This document shows, in pieces, positions 18,629 to 27,216 of a DNA stretch of 64,000 bases. Every line of letters begins with the position of its first letter. Position 1 is the stretch's first letter. Source of the stretch: Nonomuraea lactucae (GTDB lineage Bacteria > Actinomycetota > Actinomycetes > Streptosporangiales > Streptosporangiaceae). Both the position numbers and the translations under genes were made by a program. The notes beneath the pieces are model-generated. The model was not told the DNA's origin. It did not search any database and saw nothing but the letters and a program-made list of their open reading frames with translations. The stretch lies in the NCBI RefSeq assembly GCF_003313395.1, contig NZ_QNFZ01000257.1, forward strand, positions 1 through 64,000, given 5' to 3'.

Positions 18629-19456
18629 ATGAAGCTGCAGGCAATTCGCGAGGTCAGCGTCGCTATCCAGGCGACTCACCGGTTCATCTACTTCATACCC
18701 GAGATCGCTGAGGAGGCCACCCGGCTGGGCGTCGCCGAGCGCGGACGGACCTACTTCGCGTTCCGATCGGCCGCCATGGGGGCGGTCCCGTGGCAGGTCA
18801 CGCTGGCGACCTTCTACAACTTCAGCCCCCGAGCAGTGCAGACCATGACGGGCGTCTGGGACGCCGCCCCACCCGCACAGTGGCAGGCCGCCCGGTTGAC
18901 GGCCGCCGGCGGTGCCATGCGGCGCGTCGGCGTCGCCCTTACGGACCATGAGATCGCGGAGGCCAGGTCGCTGCTCGACCCGCTCGTATCCGACGCGGAC
19001 TACGCAGGCAAGCCGCTGGCGGCCGCGAACGCATCTGTCGCTCTCCCGGATGATCCGCTGCTCGCCCTCTGGCAGGAGCTCACGGTGCTTCGCGAGTGGC
19101 GCGGCGACGCCCACGTCCTCGTGCTCGCCGACAACCGCGTCGGACCCTGCGAGTGCAACATCCTGCAGGCGGCGACGGGCCGCTTCCCGGCGGCGCCGGT
19201 CGCTCGCGCGACCCGCCTTTGGAGCGACCGGGAATGGACCGAGGCGACAGCGCGACTGGCCGCCCGCGGCTGGCTCAACGACGACGGCACGGCAACCGCA
19301 GCGGGCTACGAGGCCAGAGAGCGGATCGAGGTCGAGACCGATGAGCACTGCGCGGCGCTCTGGAGTCGGGTCGACGAACGGTCTGCCCATCGCTTGGCCG
19401 CGCTCGTCACTCCCATCAACGATGCCTTCACCGCGGCCGGCACCTACAGCGGCTGA
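18629..19456 (+). CDS. SCO6745/SalK-family protein
   Basis: 275 aa. Matches the actinobacterial SCO6745 (SalK) group: THRFIYFIPEIAEEATRLG, AMGAVPWQVTLATFYNFSP, WQAARLTAAGGAMRR, LALWQELTVLREWRGDAHVLVL and a C-terminal winged-helix-like end (EWTEATARLAARGWLNDDGT, AAGYEARERIEVETDE). Their role is unknown; they often sit in secondary-metabolite or catabolic clusters. Co-transcribed with the thiolase, so it is part of the GntR-controlled set, perhaps as a sensor or an accessory protein. A hairpin at its stop codon separates it from the convergent hydrolase gene. Confidence 0.85.
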   Translation: MKLQAIREVSVAIQATHRFIYFIPEIAEEATRLGVAERGRTYFAFRSAAMGAVPWQVTLATFYNFSPRAVQTMTGVWDAAPPAQWQAARLTAAGGAMRRVGVALTDHEIAEARSLLDPLVSDADYAGKPLAAANASVALPDDPLLALWQELTVLREWRGDAHVLVLADNRVGPCECNILQAATGRFPAAPVARATRLWSDREWTEATARLAARGWLNDDGTATAAGYEARERIEVETDEHCAALWSRVDERSAHRLAALVTPINDAFTAAGTYSG

Positions 19457-19479
19457 CCGGCTGCTGCGACCCCGGTCAG
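19453..19479. terminator. Hairpin spanning two convergent stop codons
   Basis: CTGACCGG / CCGGTCAG, a perfect 8-bp inverted repeat with an 11-base loop, covers the stop of the SalK-like gene and that of the opposite hydrolase gene. Probable bidirectional terminator. Confidence 0.55.
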
Positions 19480-20390
19480 GTCAGCTCGGGGATCAGCCGG
19501 TACGTCGCACCGTCCCGCACGATGCGGCCGGCGGCGGGGGTGCCGAAGTGAGTTCCGATCACCAGGGTGGAGGAATCGGCGAAGCGCTCGAGGAACCGCT
19601 TCCGCGCAGCGACCGCCGCCTCGGCGTCGGTGTCCATCTCCACCAACCAATCGGGACGGGCGACCTGGACCTGGCTGTGCAGCAGGTCGCCCGTGACCAC
19701 GGCGCTCTCGCCCGCGTCCTCGATCATGACCGAGACGTGCCCCGGGGTGTGGCCAGCTGTGCTGATCAGCGAAATCCCCGGCACGACGACCTGGCCGGAT
19801 TCGACCCAGGAGATCAGGCCGGCGTCCTCGACAGGGGCAAGCGAGTCCTCGAAGACCGCGACCGCGTCCACGAGGCTGTAACCCCACTCCGAGTACGCCC
19901 GTGAGGCGAGCGGATCCTGAGCGAATGCCTTCCAGTGGTCGTACTCCTGGCGCACAAAGCAGTAACGCGCATGAGGGAAGGTCGGCTGCCAGCGACCATC
20001 CACCAGCGTCGTGTTCCAACCTACGTGGTCGACGTGCAGATGGGTGCACAGCACGACGTCGACCTCATCGCGCGGGCATATCCGCTCGAACCGGTCCATG
20101 AAATCGGTGTCCAGGTTGTCAAGCAGGGGCATCAGCCGCTTCTTGCCGTTGCCGATGCCCGTGTCGATGACGATCCTGTGCTCGTCCGTCTCGACGAGCA
20201 ACGAGTGGACCAGGAGCGCATTGACCCTGTCCTCGTCCAGGTATGTCGGCTTGAGCCAGCCGACCGCCGCGATCTCCTCACGGGTCGCTGCGGGCAGTAC
20301 GCGCAAGAAGAGTTCGAGCGAGGCCCACTCCATCGTCTCCTCGATCTTGGTGATCGAGATGTCGCCCACCATCCACCGCTCCGTGGCCAT
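19476..20390 (-). CDS. Metallo-beta-lactamase-fold hydrolase (copy 1)
   Basis: 304 aa from the ATG at 20390 (GAGGAG just upstream); a GTG 15 bases earlier is less likely. HLHVDHVG (His117, His119, Asp121, His122) and TAGHTPGH, then GTHFGTPAAG give the full di-metal site. Similar length and layout to AHL lactonase and alkylsulfatase-like relatives; a lactone, ester or thioester substrate is possible. By eye about 70% identical over its length to the protein at 27217, the second copy in the same regulon. Given the Baeyer-Villiger enzyme, hydrolysis of its lactone product is an attractive role, but this is inference. Divergent from the GntR gene across an ATAATCGATTAT site. Confidence 0.9.
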   Translation of the reverse strand: MATERWMVGDISITKIEETMEWASLELFLRVLPAATREEIAAVGWLKPTYLDEDRVNALLVHSLLVETDEHRIVIDTGIGNGKKRLMPLLDNLDTDFMDRFERICPRDEVDVVLCTHLHVDHVGWNTTLVDGRWQPTFPHARYCFVRQEYDHWKAFAQDPLASRAYSEWGYSLVDAVAVFEDSLAPVEDAGLISWVESGQVVVPGISLISTAGHTPGHVSVMIEDAGESAVVTGDLLHSQVQVARPDWLVEMDTDAEAAVAARKRFLERFADSSTLVIGTHFGTPAAGRIVRDGATYRLIPELT

Positions 20391-20414
20391 GACTCTCCTC
20401 AACACTCGGCACTG

Positions 20415-20426
20415 ATAATCGATTAT
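20415..20426. promoter_or_regulatory. GntR-type operator ATAATCGATTAT (second copy)
   Basis: Perfect 12-bp palindrome between the divergent hydrolase (copy 1) and GntR genes. It lies 25 bases from the hydrolase start and 38 from the GntR start, where a repressor would block both promoters. Confidence 0.75.
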
Positions 20427-20463
20427 TTAGGGTTTGTGTGAGGTGTCGCGCTATTATCGCGGC

Positions 20464-21135
20464 ATGTCCCGCGACGCTCCGGAGAAGCGAAGCACGTCCA
20501 AACAGATGCGGTCGGCGACCGTGTACTCGACGTTGCGAACCCAGATCCTGCATGGCGAGTTCGGCCCGAGCGAACCGCTCAAACCGCAGCAACTGGCGTC
20601 CAGCATGGGGGTCAGTCTCTCCGTCGTCCGGGAGGCCCTGCAACAGCTGATCGGGGAAGGGCTGGCGGACCGGCATGCGAACCGAGGATTCTCGGTGCCG
20701 GCGTTCTCGGACCTGCGCTGGCAGCAGATCGCCGAAGCGAGGCGGACGCTCGAGTCCAGCATGCTCCGCATGTCGATCGAGCGGGGCGACGTCGAGTGGG
20801 AGGCGCGGGTGCGCGGCTCGCACCACCGCCTCTACCGAACGCCGCTGCGAGCCGCGACCGACGACCCGTACATCAGCGACGAATGGGCATCGGCGCATCA
20901 CGCGTTCCACCGCGCCCTGCTCGACGGGTGTGGGAACCCCGTGCTGCTCGAGACGTTCGACCGCCTGTGGACCGCCAGCGAACTGGCGCGCAGGTGGGCT
21001 GAACGAGGGCCTGTTCGCGACTACGTGACTGAGCACAGCAGGCTCGAGGAGGCCACGTTGGCACGTGACGCCGACGCCGCCGCCGACCTTCTCGGTCAGC
21101 ACCTCACCCTCACCGCCGCTGCGCTGTCCTCATGA
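20464..21135 (+). CDS. GntR-family regulator (FadR/FCD subgroup)
   Basis: 223 aa from ATG at 20464; an in-frame GTG at 20434 would extend it by ten residues. N-terminal winged helix: VYSTLRTQILHGEFGPSEPL, LASSMGVSLSVVREALQQL and EGLADRHANRGFSVP. C-terminal ligand-binding all-helical FCD domain with WASAHHAFHRALLDGCGNPV and the later HSRLEEATLARDADAAADLLGQH; these His/Asp/Asn positions usually hold a metal that contacts an acid effector. Probably a repressor released by a pathway acid or acyl-CoA. The palindrome ATAATCGATTAT occurs next to it and at two other promoters of the island. Its 3' end overlaps the convergent SnoaL-like gene by 26 bases. Confidence 0.92.
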   Translation: MSRDAPEKRSTSKQMRSATVYSTLRTQILHGEFGPSEPLKPQQLASSMGVSLSVVREALQQLIGEGLADRHANRGFSVPAFSDLRWQQIAEARRTLESSMLRMSIERGDVEWEARVRGSHHRLYRTPLRAATDDPYISDEWASAHHAFHRALLDGCGNPVLLETFDRLWTASELARRWAERGPVRDYVTEHSRLEEATLARDADAAADLLGQHLTLTAAALSS

Positions 21136-21694
21136 GCGAGTAGAGGGCATCCTCGGGGCCACGCACTGGCTCGACCGAGATGGGTGGGCCCGTGCGCCTG
21201 TCCACGAGCGTCGCGTCGACGACCTCGATGACCACGATCCGGTGCGCGATCTTCCACTCGCACCGGCGCTTCTCGAAACGGTCGTTGAAGCGGGCGTACA
21301 TCACGACGCGCAGCTGTTGGTGGGCGGGCACATCGATATCCCCAACCCAGGCGTGGATGGTCTCCTCAGCCTCCGCGGGATAGCACTGAACGCTCAGGTC
21401 ATAGGTCTCCGCGACCGCGACGTCCTCGGCAAGGAAGTCGATCTGCGTCTGACCCAGCAGATGCATCGACTGCTCGATCAAGGCATGACGACGAGAGATC
21501 CACTCGACCAACCCGTCCACGCCACCCTGGTAGGCGCCGTGATCGTCGTAGGCGTCGGGGTGGTAGGCGCTACGGACGAGGTCGTAATCACGTCGGTCGA
21601 CACCTCGGGCGTAGCGGTGCATCACCGACCGGATCTGCTCCTTGTCCAGCAGTATCCGGAGTCCGGCGGTCAACGAGTCCTGCGCGGATGACAT
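21110..21694 (-). CDS. SnoaL-like (NTF2-fold) protein
   Basis: 194 aa. N-terminal ILLDKEQIRSVMHRYARGVDRRDYDLVRSAYHPDAYDDHG is the typical SnoaL_4 cone-fold start (small polyketide-cyclase or dehydratase-like and ring-hydroxylating dioxygenase beta-subunit-like proteins). His/Asp residues in YHPDAYDDHG and the later CEWKIAHRIVVIEVVD fit an NTF2 pocket. In catabolic clusters such proteins act as dehydratases, isomerases or are of unknown role. Last gene of the seven-gene operon led by hydrolase copy 2; only 6 bases after the permease gene. Confidence 0.85.
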   Translation of the reverse strand: MSSAQDSLTAGLRILLDKEQIRSVMHRYARGVDRRDYDLVRSAYHPDAYDDHGAYQGGVDGLVEWISRRHALIEQSMHLLGQTQIDFLAEDVAVAETYDLSVQCYPAEAEETIHAWVGDIDVPAHQQLRVVMYARFNDRFEKRRCEWKIAHRIVVIEVVDATLVDRRTGPPISVEPVRGPEDALYSLMRTAQRR

Positions 21695-21700
21695 GGTCGC

Positions 21701-22774
21701 CTACTCCGGCGCGCGTGAAGGTGAGAGCCTGACCTTGGACCGGCGGATCTCGCGCTTCTGCAGGTACACCGTCAGCCCTACGGCGACGAGCAACGCCAAC
21801 CCGTTGAACATGTCGGGGATCCACACCTCGCCGCCCAGGAGCGAAAAGCCCTTGACCCCTGTCCCCAGCAGGAACAGGGCAATGAGCAGTCCCGCCACGT
21901 TGTACCTGCCCGGTTTCACCTGCGTGGTGGCAAGGAAGCAGCCGGCGAAGACCGGCAGCAGGTAGCCGGCCCCGGCCGCCGGCGAGATGCTGCCGACACT
22001 GGCGCTCAGCAGCACGGCGGACAGCCCCGCTCCGAGGCCGCAGGTCACCAGAGCCCCGACCACGTACCGGTCGGTGCTGATGCCCGCGAGCGTCGCGGCG
22101 GCCTTGTTCGCACCTGTGGCGTAGAGGCGCCGGCCGAGCGGAGTGTGCTCGAGCACGTACCAGGCGACCAGGCAGAGCGCGAGTGCGTAGATGACGAGGA
22201 CAGGGATGCCCCACGGCTGCCAGGCGGCGATGCTTTGGAAGCCGGACGGGGCCGGGCCGACGATCACGCCGCCGCTGGCCATCAGGGTGATGGCTGTGAG
22301 GATCGAGCTCACCCCCAGCGTCGCGATGAAGCTGTCCATGCCGACGCCCACTACGAGCACGGCGTTGACAGCTCCCACGGCCGCGCACACGAAAACGGTC
22401 GCGACCGAGGCGAGAAGTGGACTCCATCCGTGGGTCGCCATCAGGCTCAGGGCCAGCACGGCGCCGAAGCCGACGTTCGACCCGATCGACAGGTCGAAGA
22501 CACCTGCGCTCAGGCACACCGTGAGGCTGAGGGCGAGGACGATGGTGATCGACTGCCCCCGCGCGACAGACGTCGCCGTCTGCATCGTCAGGAACGTTTC
22601 CGGCATGGCGGCACCGAACCCCGCGATCAGCGCCGCCAATAGGATCAGGCCGCCGAAACGAGGCAGTCGGAGCCCGCCGAGCCGCCCCGCGATGCTCGCG
22701 GTAGAGACGGTGGACTGGCCGGCCGGATCGGCTCCCTCTGCCGAACGCCGGTGCTCAAGCAGTTGGTCGGTCAT
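21701..22774 (-). CDS. ABC transporter permease, RbsC-type
   Basis: 357 aa from the ATG at 22774 with GGAGGAACC upstream (a GTG at 22789 is in frame but the ribosome site fits the ATG). About ten hydrophobic segments and the BPD_transp_2 hallmarks: LSLTVCLSAGVFDLSIGSNV, SFIATLGVSSILTAITL, ATGANKAAATLAGISTDR. Part of a complete ATPase, lipoprotein-binding protein and permease set in the order ATPase, binding protein, permease. The class imports sugars, nucleosides and other small polar molecules. Within this cluster the ligand is probably the compound degraded, not necessarily a sugar. Confidence 0.92.
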   Translation of the reverse strand: MTDQLLEHRRSAEGADPAGQSTVSTASIAGRLGGLRLPRFGGLILLAALIAGFGAAMPETFLTMQTATSVARGQSITIVLALSLTVCLSAGVFDLSIGSNVGFGAVLALSLMATHGWSPLLASVATVFVCAAVGAVNAVLVVGVGMDSFIATLGVSSILTAITLMASGGVIVGPAPSGFQSIAAWQPWGIPVLVIYALALCLVAWYVLEHTPLGRRLYATGANKAAATLAGISTDRYVVGALVTCGLGAGLSAVLLSASVGSISPAAGAGYLLPVFAGCFLATTQVKPGRYNVAGLLIALFLLGTGVKGFSLLGGEVWIPDMFNGLALLVAVGLTVYLQKREIRRSKVRLSPSRAPE

Positions 22775-22799
22775 CGGTTCCTCCTGCACGACGATGCCG

Positions 22800-23903
22800 C
22801 TAGCCGATGTTCCAGGCCGAGGTGAACTCGGCCTGAATGTGGGGCCACTCGCTCAGGTTGCCCAGGTCGTCCACGTTGTCCCTCGTCACGATGACGCTCT
22901 CCCACATCGGGTTGGCGTCCGCGATCGGGTCGCCGACCATCTTCCGGACGATCGCGTCCACGAGGTACCAGCCGTTGATGAGGACCGGGTGCGCAGTGCT
23001 GGCGAGCAGCTGGCCGTTCTCCAGGGCCGCCTTCGATTCCTCGGACGCAGCCTCACCGACGACCTTGACGTGGTCCAGGCCCGCGCTCTTGAGCGCCTGC
23101 GGGACACCGGAGAGGAAGTCGTCATTGGGCAGAAGCACGTACTTCACCCCTGGGTTCGCCTGGAGGTTGGTGACGATCTGGGCCGGCACGCCCTTGCCGA
23201 TCTCCGACGAGCTGACCTTCAGCAGCGCGACCCGGCTGCCTACGGACTTGAGGACCTCGGTGCTCGCCGCGACCTGAGCCTTCGTCGGAACCTGGGCCGG
23301 GTCGTTGACGATCAGCACGTCGGTGGCTCCCTTCGCGTCATTGATGACGGCCAGGCCCTGCTCGCGCCCGTCGACGCTCAGTGCTTTCGCAGAGGTGGTG
23401 CCGAAGGTGAAGGGTGAGTCCCCGCCCGCCTGGACGTCGAGGCCGTAGCCCACGACCACGATGCCCTGCTCATTGGCCTGCGTGACCTGGTCGATGACCG
23501 TGTCGGTCGGCACGACGCCGGCCATCACCACGGCGTCGGGCTTGTCCTGAAGGACGGTGTCCCAGGTCTCCTTGAAGCCCTCAGGCGTGAACGATGCGAC
23601 CACTGTCTTCGTCTTCCAGCCCAGGGCCTGCGCCGCCTTGGTGGCGCCCTCGGTGTAGAGCGCGCAGATCGGGACCGCGCAGGTGATGACCTCGAGCGTC
23701 TTCCCGCTCGGAGCCGGCTTGCTGATCGGCTTGATCGCGATGTCGGGATGGGTGTTGCCCACCGCCGCCTCGTACTCGTCGATGAGCTTGCCGACGGCCG
23801 CCGGAGCCGCTGACGTGCCCCTGGCATCGGACTGTCCTCCAGAGCCGCATGCGGCGAGCAGGGTCATGGACGCAGCCCCGAGTGCGATCACGATCTTCTT
23901 CAT
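22800..23903 (-). CDS. Sugar-type ABC transporter substrate-binding lipoprotein
   Basis: 367 aa, ATG at 23903 overlapping the ATPase stop (ATGA). Lipobox LLAAC with Cys19 (MKKIVIALGAASMTLLAACG). The body has a type I periplasmic-binding fold: two Rossmann-like lobes starting LEVITCAVPICALYTEGATK, DAVVMAGVVPTDTVIDQVTQ, IVVVGYGLDV and VVGEAASEESKAALENGQLL. Two Cys at VITCAVPICAL are unusual near the ligand pocket. The binding protein sets the specificity of the permease and ATPase around it; ligand unknown. Confidence 0.92.
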   Translation of the reverse strand: MKKIVIALGAASMTLLAACGSGGQSDARGTSAAPAAVGKLIDEYEAAVGNTHPDIAIKPISKPAPSGKTLEVITCAVPICALYTEGATKAAQALGWKTKTVVASFTPEGFKETWDTVLQDKPDAVVMAGVVPTDTVIDQVTQANEQGIVVVGYGLDVQAGGDSPFTFGTTSAKALSVDGREQGLAVINDAKGATDVLIVNDPAQVPTKAQVAASTEVLKSVGSRVALLKVSSSEIGKGVPAQIVTNLQANPGVKYVLLPNDDFLSGVPQALKSAGLDHVKVVGEAASEESKAALENGQLLASTAHPVLINGWYLVDAIVRKMVGDPIADANPMWESVIVTRDNVDDLGNLSEWPHIQAEFTSAWNIG

Positions 23904-25456
23904 GTGCGTTGGTGCCTTTCACTCGTTGTCGCGGTGACACGCTCGCCGGGCGAGACGCTAGGAGCGGCGGCCCTCATACAGGCCGCCACGATCGAGTCGG
24001 GAGATAGGGGTGTGGAGCGCTCCTCGACCACTCGGCCGCCGCCGAAGATCAGCACCCGGCTGCACACAGCGGCCAGTTCCTCGGCATCGGACGAGGCGAT
24101 GACCACGCCCGCCCCGGCGTCGGCTGCGTTGCGCAGCTCCCGATAGATGCCGAGCTTTGCCCCCGCATCGACACCGATCGTCGGCTCGTCGAGCAGGAAC
24201 ACCTTCGGAAGACACCGCAGCCAGCGAGCGATCACTACCTTCTGCTGGTTGCCGCCACTCAGCGATGCGAATCGCGCCTCCGGGTCGCCCGGCTTCACCT
24301 GCAGGCGGCGCAGCCAGTGAGCAGTGTCGACAGACTCCCACCGAGTACTCAGCCGGCGAGCGAGCCCTCGGGGCTTGAGGTTCGGGAGCGTCAGGTTCTC
24401 CCGCACCGTCCAGTCAGTCAGTGCCCCTCGAGTGCGGCGGTCGGCAGGCGCGTACGCGATCCCGGCTGCGAGGGCCCGCTTGGGGCCGGCCCGCAACAAC
24501 GGGCGACCGCTCACGCGGACCGTGCCCGTCGAGCCGGGGACTGCCCCGAAGGTCGCGCCGAGGATGGACTCGTGACCGGAACCGATGAGTCCGGTGAGCC
24601 CCAGGACCTCTCCTGCGTGAACGGTGAAGGAGGCGTCATCGATCCCCTCGGCAGTGAGGCCGTCGACCTCCAGGACCGGCTCGCCTCGAAGGCTCGGATC
24701 CGCCGCCTGGTAGGGCTCGAGCGTCCGACCGAGGATCATCTCGAGGAGTCGGTCGCCGCGCACCTCGTCGATGGGTTCCGTCCCGATGACCGCACCGTCG
24801 CGCAGCACCGTCACCGTATCGGCGATCTCGAAGACCTCGTGGAGCCGATGCGTCACATACACGATCGAGACACCTCGGTCGCTCAGACGACGCACGAGAT
24901 CCATCAGGTGACGGACCTCATCCGGTGGAAGCGCAGCGGTCGGCTCGTCGAGCACGAGGATGCCGCCGCCGTGGAGACCGTCCTCGACGGCGCGGACGAT
25001 GGCGACCATGCTCTTCTCCGACGGGGGAAGGCCGGCCACGAGGCGCCGCGGATCGAGGTTGACGCCGTGCTTGCGCAGCGCAGTTGCCGCCGAGTCCCAC
25101 TCGCGTCGGCTTGACAGCCAGAATCGGCGCGAGGCGGTAGCCCCCAGCAGGAGGTTCTCCGCGATGTCCAACTCGTCGACGAGCCCGAGGTCCTGGTGGA
25201 TGAAGCGGAACCCCGCCGCATGTGACGCGCGGGCAGAGCCGAACTCGAGCCGCTCACCACGCACGTTGACGACCGATCCCGCCTCAGGCCGATGAACGCC
25301 GGCAAGCACCTTGATGAGGGTCGACTTGCCCGAGCCGTTCGCGCCCAGCAGGGCGTGGACCTCACCCTCGCGGATGCTCAGACTGACCCGATCGAGCGCG
25401 CGCTGCCCGGCGAAGTCCTTGGAGACGCCTTGTATCTCCACCCTGACGACGTTCAC
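23900..25456 (-). CDS. ABC transporter ATP-binding protein, RbsA-type (two ABC domains)
   Basis: 518 aa from GTG at 25456 (GTGA overlap with the SDR stop). First half: GANGSGKSTL, ILVLDEPTAALPPDE; second half: LIGSGHES, LSGGNQQKVVIARWL and VFLLDEPTIGVDAGA. The LSGGNQQK signature in the second half is characteristic of the RbsA/MglA (CUT2) group. The protein forms the energising dimer for the permease encoded at 21.7 kb. Complete. In the operon it follows FAH and SDR genes and precedes the binding protein. Confidence 0.93.
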   Translation of the reverse strand: MNVVRVEIQGVSKDFAGQRALDRVSLSIREGEVHALLGANGSGKSTLIKVLAGVHRPEAGSVVNVRGERLEFGSARASHAAGFRFIHQDLGLVDELDIAENLLLGATASRRFWLSSRREWDSAATALRKHGVNLDPRRLVAGLPPSEKSMVAIVRAVEDGLHGGGILVLDEPTAALPPDEVRHLMDLVRRLSDRGVSIVYVTHRLHEVFEIADTVTVLRDGAVIGTEPIDEVRGDRLLEMILGRTLEPYQAADPSLRGEPVLEVDGLTAEGIDDASFTVHAGEVLGLTGLIGSGHESILGATFGAVPGSTGTVRVSGRPLLRAGPKRALAAGIAYAPADRRTRGALTDWTVRENLTLPNLKPRGLARRLSTRWESVDTAHWLRRLQVKPGDPEARFASLSGGNQQKVVIARWLRCLPKVFLLDEPTIGVDAGAKLGIYRELRNAADAGAGVVIASSDAEELAAVCSRVLIFGGGRVVEERSTPLSPDSIVAACMRAAAPSVSPGERVTATTSERHQRT

Positions 25457-26223
25457 TGGTTGCGCCCCCCACTGAGGTCGACGACCTGCCCGGTCACGAA
25501 GCTGGCCTCGCTGGACAGAAGCCAGCCGGCCAGTGCGGCGAACTCCAGAGCCGTACCGGGACGACCGAGTGGGACCTTGGCGAGGAGTGTGGCGAACCGA
25601 GCCTCATCAAGACCTGCCAGCATGGGCGTGTCCATCAGCGATGGAGCGATGGTGTTGACGGTGACGGAGTCGTCCGCGCACTCCTTGGCGACGCTCTTGA
25701 CGAGGGCGTTCAGACCGGCCTTCGAGGCGGAGTAGGCCGCTTGGCGCGGGTTCGCCGTGACCGCGCCGATCGATGACACCGCGACGATGCGACCGTACGA
25801 GGTCCGCCTCATCACCGGAACGAGCGCCCGCAGTCCGTAGAAGGCGCCGGTCAGGTTGACCTCGATCGTGTGCGCCCAGTCCGAGGCCGAGGTCTCCTGC
25901 GCCAGCGTCACGGGCCCGGCCACGCCGTGCGCAAAAAGCGCACCGTCAAGCCTGCCGTACTCGGCCATGATCTCGGCGACCAGCGACTGCCAGGCGCGGC
26001 GGTCCGTGACGTCCAACTCCCGACAGCGATCCGGCGAGCTGCCGTCACCCGTCGCCCCGACGTCCGTACAGACGACAGTGCCGCCCTCGGCCGAGATGCG
26101 GTCGCAGGTAGGTGCGCCGAGCCCACCCGATGCACCGGTCACCAACACGACCTGGCCCGCGAACCGCCCTGCCCACGTCGCCTCATGGCGGCCTCGCGCC
26201 CAACGCTCACGAAGATCGTCCAT
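25453..26223 (-). CDS. Short-chain dehydrogenase/reductase (SDR)
   Basis: 256 aa from ATG at 26223 (a GTG three codons upstream is also possible; the frame reaching 26349 overlaps the FAH gene and lacks homology). GASGGLG at the NAD(P) site, ALFAHGVAGP (instead of NNAG), SSIGAVTANPRQAAYSASK with the Tyr-x-x-x-Lys pair, and APSLMDTPML. Classical SDR that could oxidise an alcohol to the ketone used by the Baeyer-Villiger enzyme, or act on a later hydroxyacyl-CoA. NAVA-type details do not allow a substrate call. Confidence 0.9.
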   Translation of the reverse strand: MDDLRERWARGRHEATWAGRFAGQVVLVTGASGGLGAPTCDRISAEGGTVVCTDVGATGDGSSPDRCRELDVTDRRAWQSLVAEIMAEYGRLDGALFAHGVAGPVTLAQETSASDWAHTIEVNLTGAFYGLRALVPVMRRTSYGRIVAVSSIGAVTANPRQAAYSASKAGLNALVKSVAKECADDSVTVNTIAPSLMDTPMLAGLDEARFATLLAKVPLGRPGTALEFAALAGWLLSSEASFVTGQVVDLSGGRNQ

Positions 26224-26239
26224 CGTTGCCACGGTGTTC

Positions 26240-27127
26240 TCAGACCGAAAGGCGGGCGACCCCGCCCGGCGCTTGCGGCCGAAACTCGTCGGGTCCCACG
26301 ATGGGCGTGCGCAGAACACCGATCGACTCGAACTCGACCTCGACGACATCTCCGGGACGGAGGAACTGGGGCGGTTTCATCGCCGCACCGACGCCATCCG
26401 ACGTACCGGTCGCGATCACGTCTCCGGGCATCAGGGTCACGGTGTCACTGATATACGCGATCACCCGGGCGATGCTGTGCACCATCTCCGCGGTGTTCGC
26501 CCGCTGCCGGAGCTCACCGTTCACACGCGTGCAGAACTCCAGGCTCGGCGAGTCGCCGATCTCGTCCGCGGTGACCACGACCGGGCCGATCGGCCCACTC
26601 CGGTCGGCGTTCTTCCCGAGCGTCCACTGGATGGTGTCCGCCTGCTTCTTGCGAGCGGACAGGTCGTTGAATCCCGTGTACCCGAGGACCGACGCCAACG
26701 CGTCTTCCTCCTTCGCACACCAGGTCTTCTTGCCGATCACGACGGCAAGTTCAGCTTCCCAGTCCAGTCCCTCCTCGTTGGGCGGGACCGGCACCGGGTC
26801 ACCGTCCGCCACAAGGGTGCTGGGCCAGCGACCGAAGATCATCGGCACCTCCGGTGCGCCCAGACCCGCCTCTTGCGCCTCCATCACGTGCAACGGGTAG
26901 TTGACTCCGACGCAGAAGATGCGGGCGGTACTCGGCACTGGTGGAACCTGGTGCAGATCGGCGAGCCGCAGACTCGACAACTCCACAGCGCGGGCAACCG
27001 CATCGGGGTCGAGGTAGGAATCAGGATCGGCGAAGAAGTCGTCGATCGGAGCGAGATCCCTCACTTGGGTTCCGACGACTTGCCCGATCCGGGCTCCTGC
27101 GGGCGCGTCGAACGCGATCAGCTTCAC
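26240..27127 (-). CDS. Fumarylacetoacetate hydrolase (FAH) fold protein
   Basis: 295 aa. Begins MKLIAFDAPAGARIGQVVG; catalytic core IFCVGVNYPLHVMEA, IFGRWPSTLV and the metal-site Glu motif DWEAELAVVIGK, then GYTGFNDLSARKKQ and TLMPGDVIATGTSDGVG, LRPGDVVEVEFESIG. The FAH fold includes hydrolases (C-C bond cleavage), decarboxylases and hydratases of diketo or oxo acids with Mg. It is the second gene of the operon led by hydrolase copy 2 (89 bases apart), upstream of the SDR and transporter genes. Confidence 0.92.
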   Translation of the reverse strand: MKLIAFDAPAGARIGQVVGTQVRDLAPIDDFFADPDSYLDPDAVARAVELSSLRLADLHQVPPVPSTARIFCVGVNYPLHVMEAQEAGLGAPEVPMIFGRWPSTLVADGDPVPVPPNEEGLDWEAELAVVIGKKTWCAKEEDALASVLGYTGFNDLSARKKQADTIQWTLGKNADRSGPIGPVVVTADEIGDSPSLEFCTRVNGELRQRANTAEMVHSIARVIAYISDTVTLMPGDVIATGTSDGVGAAMKPPQFLRPGDVVEVEFESIGVLRTPIVGPDEFRPQAPGGVARLSV

Positions 27128-27216
27128 GAGTGCCTACTTTCCGGATATGACGGGACTGGGGATCCGGTGGGAGCCGGACGGTTTGGAGGAGCCGGACGGT
27201 CGGAGGAGCCGGACTC

